Below are positions 13,659 to 13,660 of a DNA stretch of 13,660 bases, piece after piece. The stretch comes from an uncultured Candidatus Saccharibacteria bacterium. Its GTDB lineage: Bacteria; Patescibacteriota; Saccharimonadia; Saccharimonadales; Saccharimonadaceae. The DNA lies in the NCBI GenBank assembly GCA_937902295.1, contig CALGUM010000058.1, positions 1-13,660 on the forward strand, written 5' to 3'. The number at the start of each line of letters is the position of its first letter. Position 1 is the first letter of the stretch. Both the position numbers and the translations under genes were made by a program. The notes beneath the pieces are model-generated. The model was not told where the DNA came from. It worked only from the letters and a program-made list of their open reading frames with translations, and did not search any database.

Positions 13659-13660
13659 AT

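Noticed and set aside
1-13660. tRNA genes, CRISPR arrays, insertion sequences or attachment sites
   Set aside because: I saw no tRNA cloverleaf, no regularly spaced repeats, no transposase or integrase, and no long terminal repeats on reading both strands.

Overview
The window looks like a chromosomal contig end from a small-genome bacterium of the Candidate Phyla Radiation, most likely a Saccharibacterium (TM7). This is an inference from gene content, short spacing and promoter style; no 16S rRNA or ribosomal protein is present to settle it. TGA is used as a stop (pyrG, orn), so the glycine-TGA code of Gracilibacteria and Absconditabacteria does not apply. Bases 1-50 are not biological: they are an Illumina TruSeq index adapter (index CACTGT), so real sequence starts at 51.

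Left part (51-3269), accessory and surface: a 5'-truncated secreted or surface SGNH/GDSL esterase with calcium-binding repeats and a C-terminal membrane anchor. It is followed by two tandem paralogous three-helix membrane proteins that I cannot name, and a third small membrane-anchored ORF that carries a one-base frameshift.

Middle part (3294-8245), housekeeping: glucose-6-phosphate dehydrogenase (zwf), CTP synthase (pyrG), an unannotated 59-codon ORF behind a near-consensus promoter, and arginyl-tRNA synthetase (argS) closed by an intrinsic terminator.

Between argS and the next gene (8246-8459) lies what I consider the most interesting object: a self-contained transcription unit of about 143 nt. 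It has a perfect TATAAT, a 90-nt region that folds by hand into one long imperfect hairpin, and a strong terminator. It is a candidate structured small RNA of no class I recognise, although a leaderless 28-codon ORF overlaps it.

Right part (8460-13660): a small protein that may be winged-helix, a long hairpin, an unusual MscL channel with an Ala/Lys-rich N-terminal tail, a 973-residue HrpA-like DEVH-box RNA helicase, oligoribonuclease (orn) translationally coupled to a MmcQ/YjbR protein, and a convergent unknown gene running off the right edge. Helicase and oligoribonuclease next to each other suggest an RNA-turnover neighbourhood, each with its own promoter.

A theme across the window is promoter architecture. 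Genes are preceded by TGn-extended -10 boxes (TGCTATACT or TGCTATAAT) and the start codon often lies only 7-9 bases after the -10 box, so zwf, argS, the helicase and orn are probably read from leaderless mRNAs. This moves several start codons downstream of the longest possible ORF.
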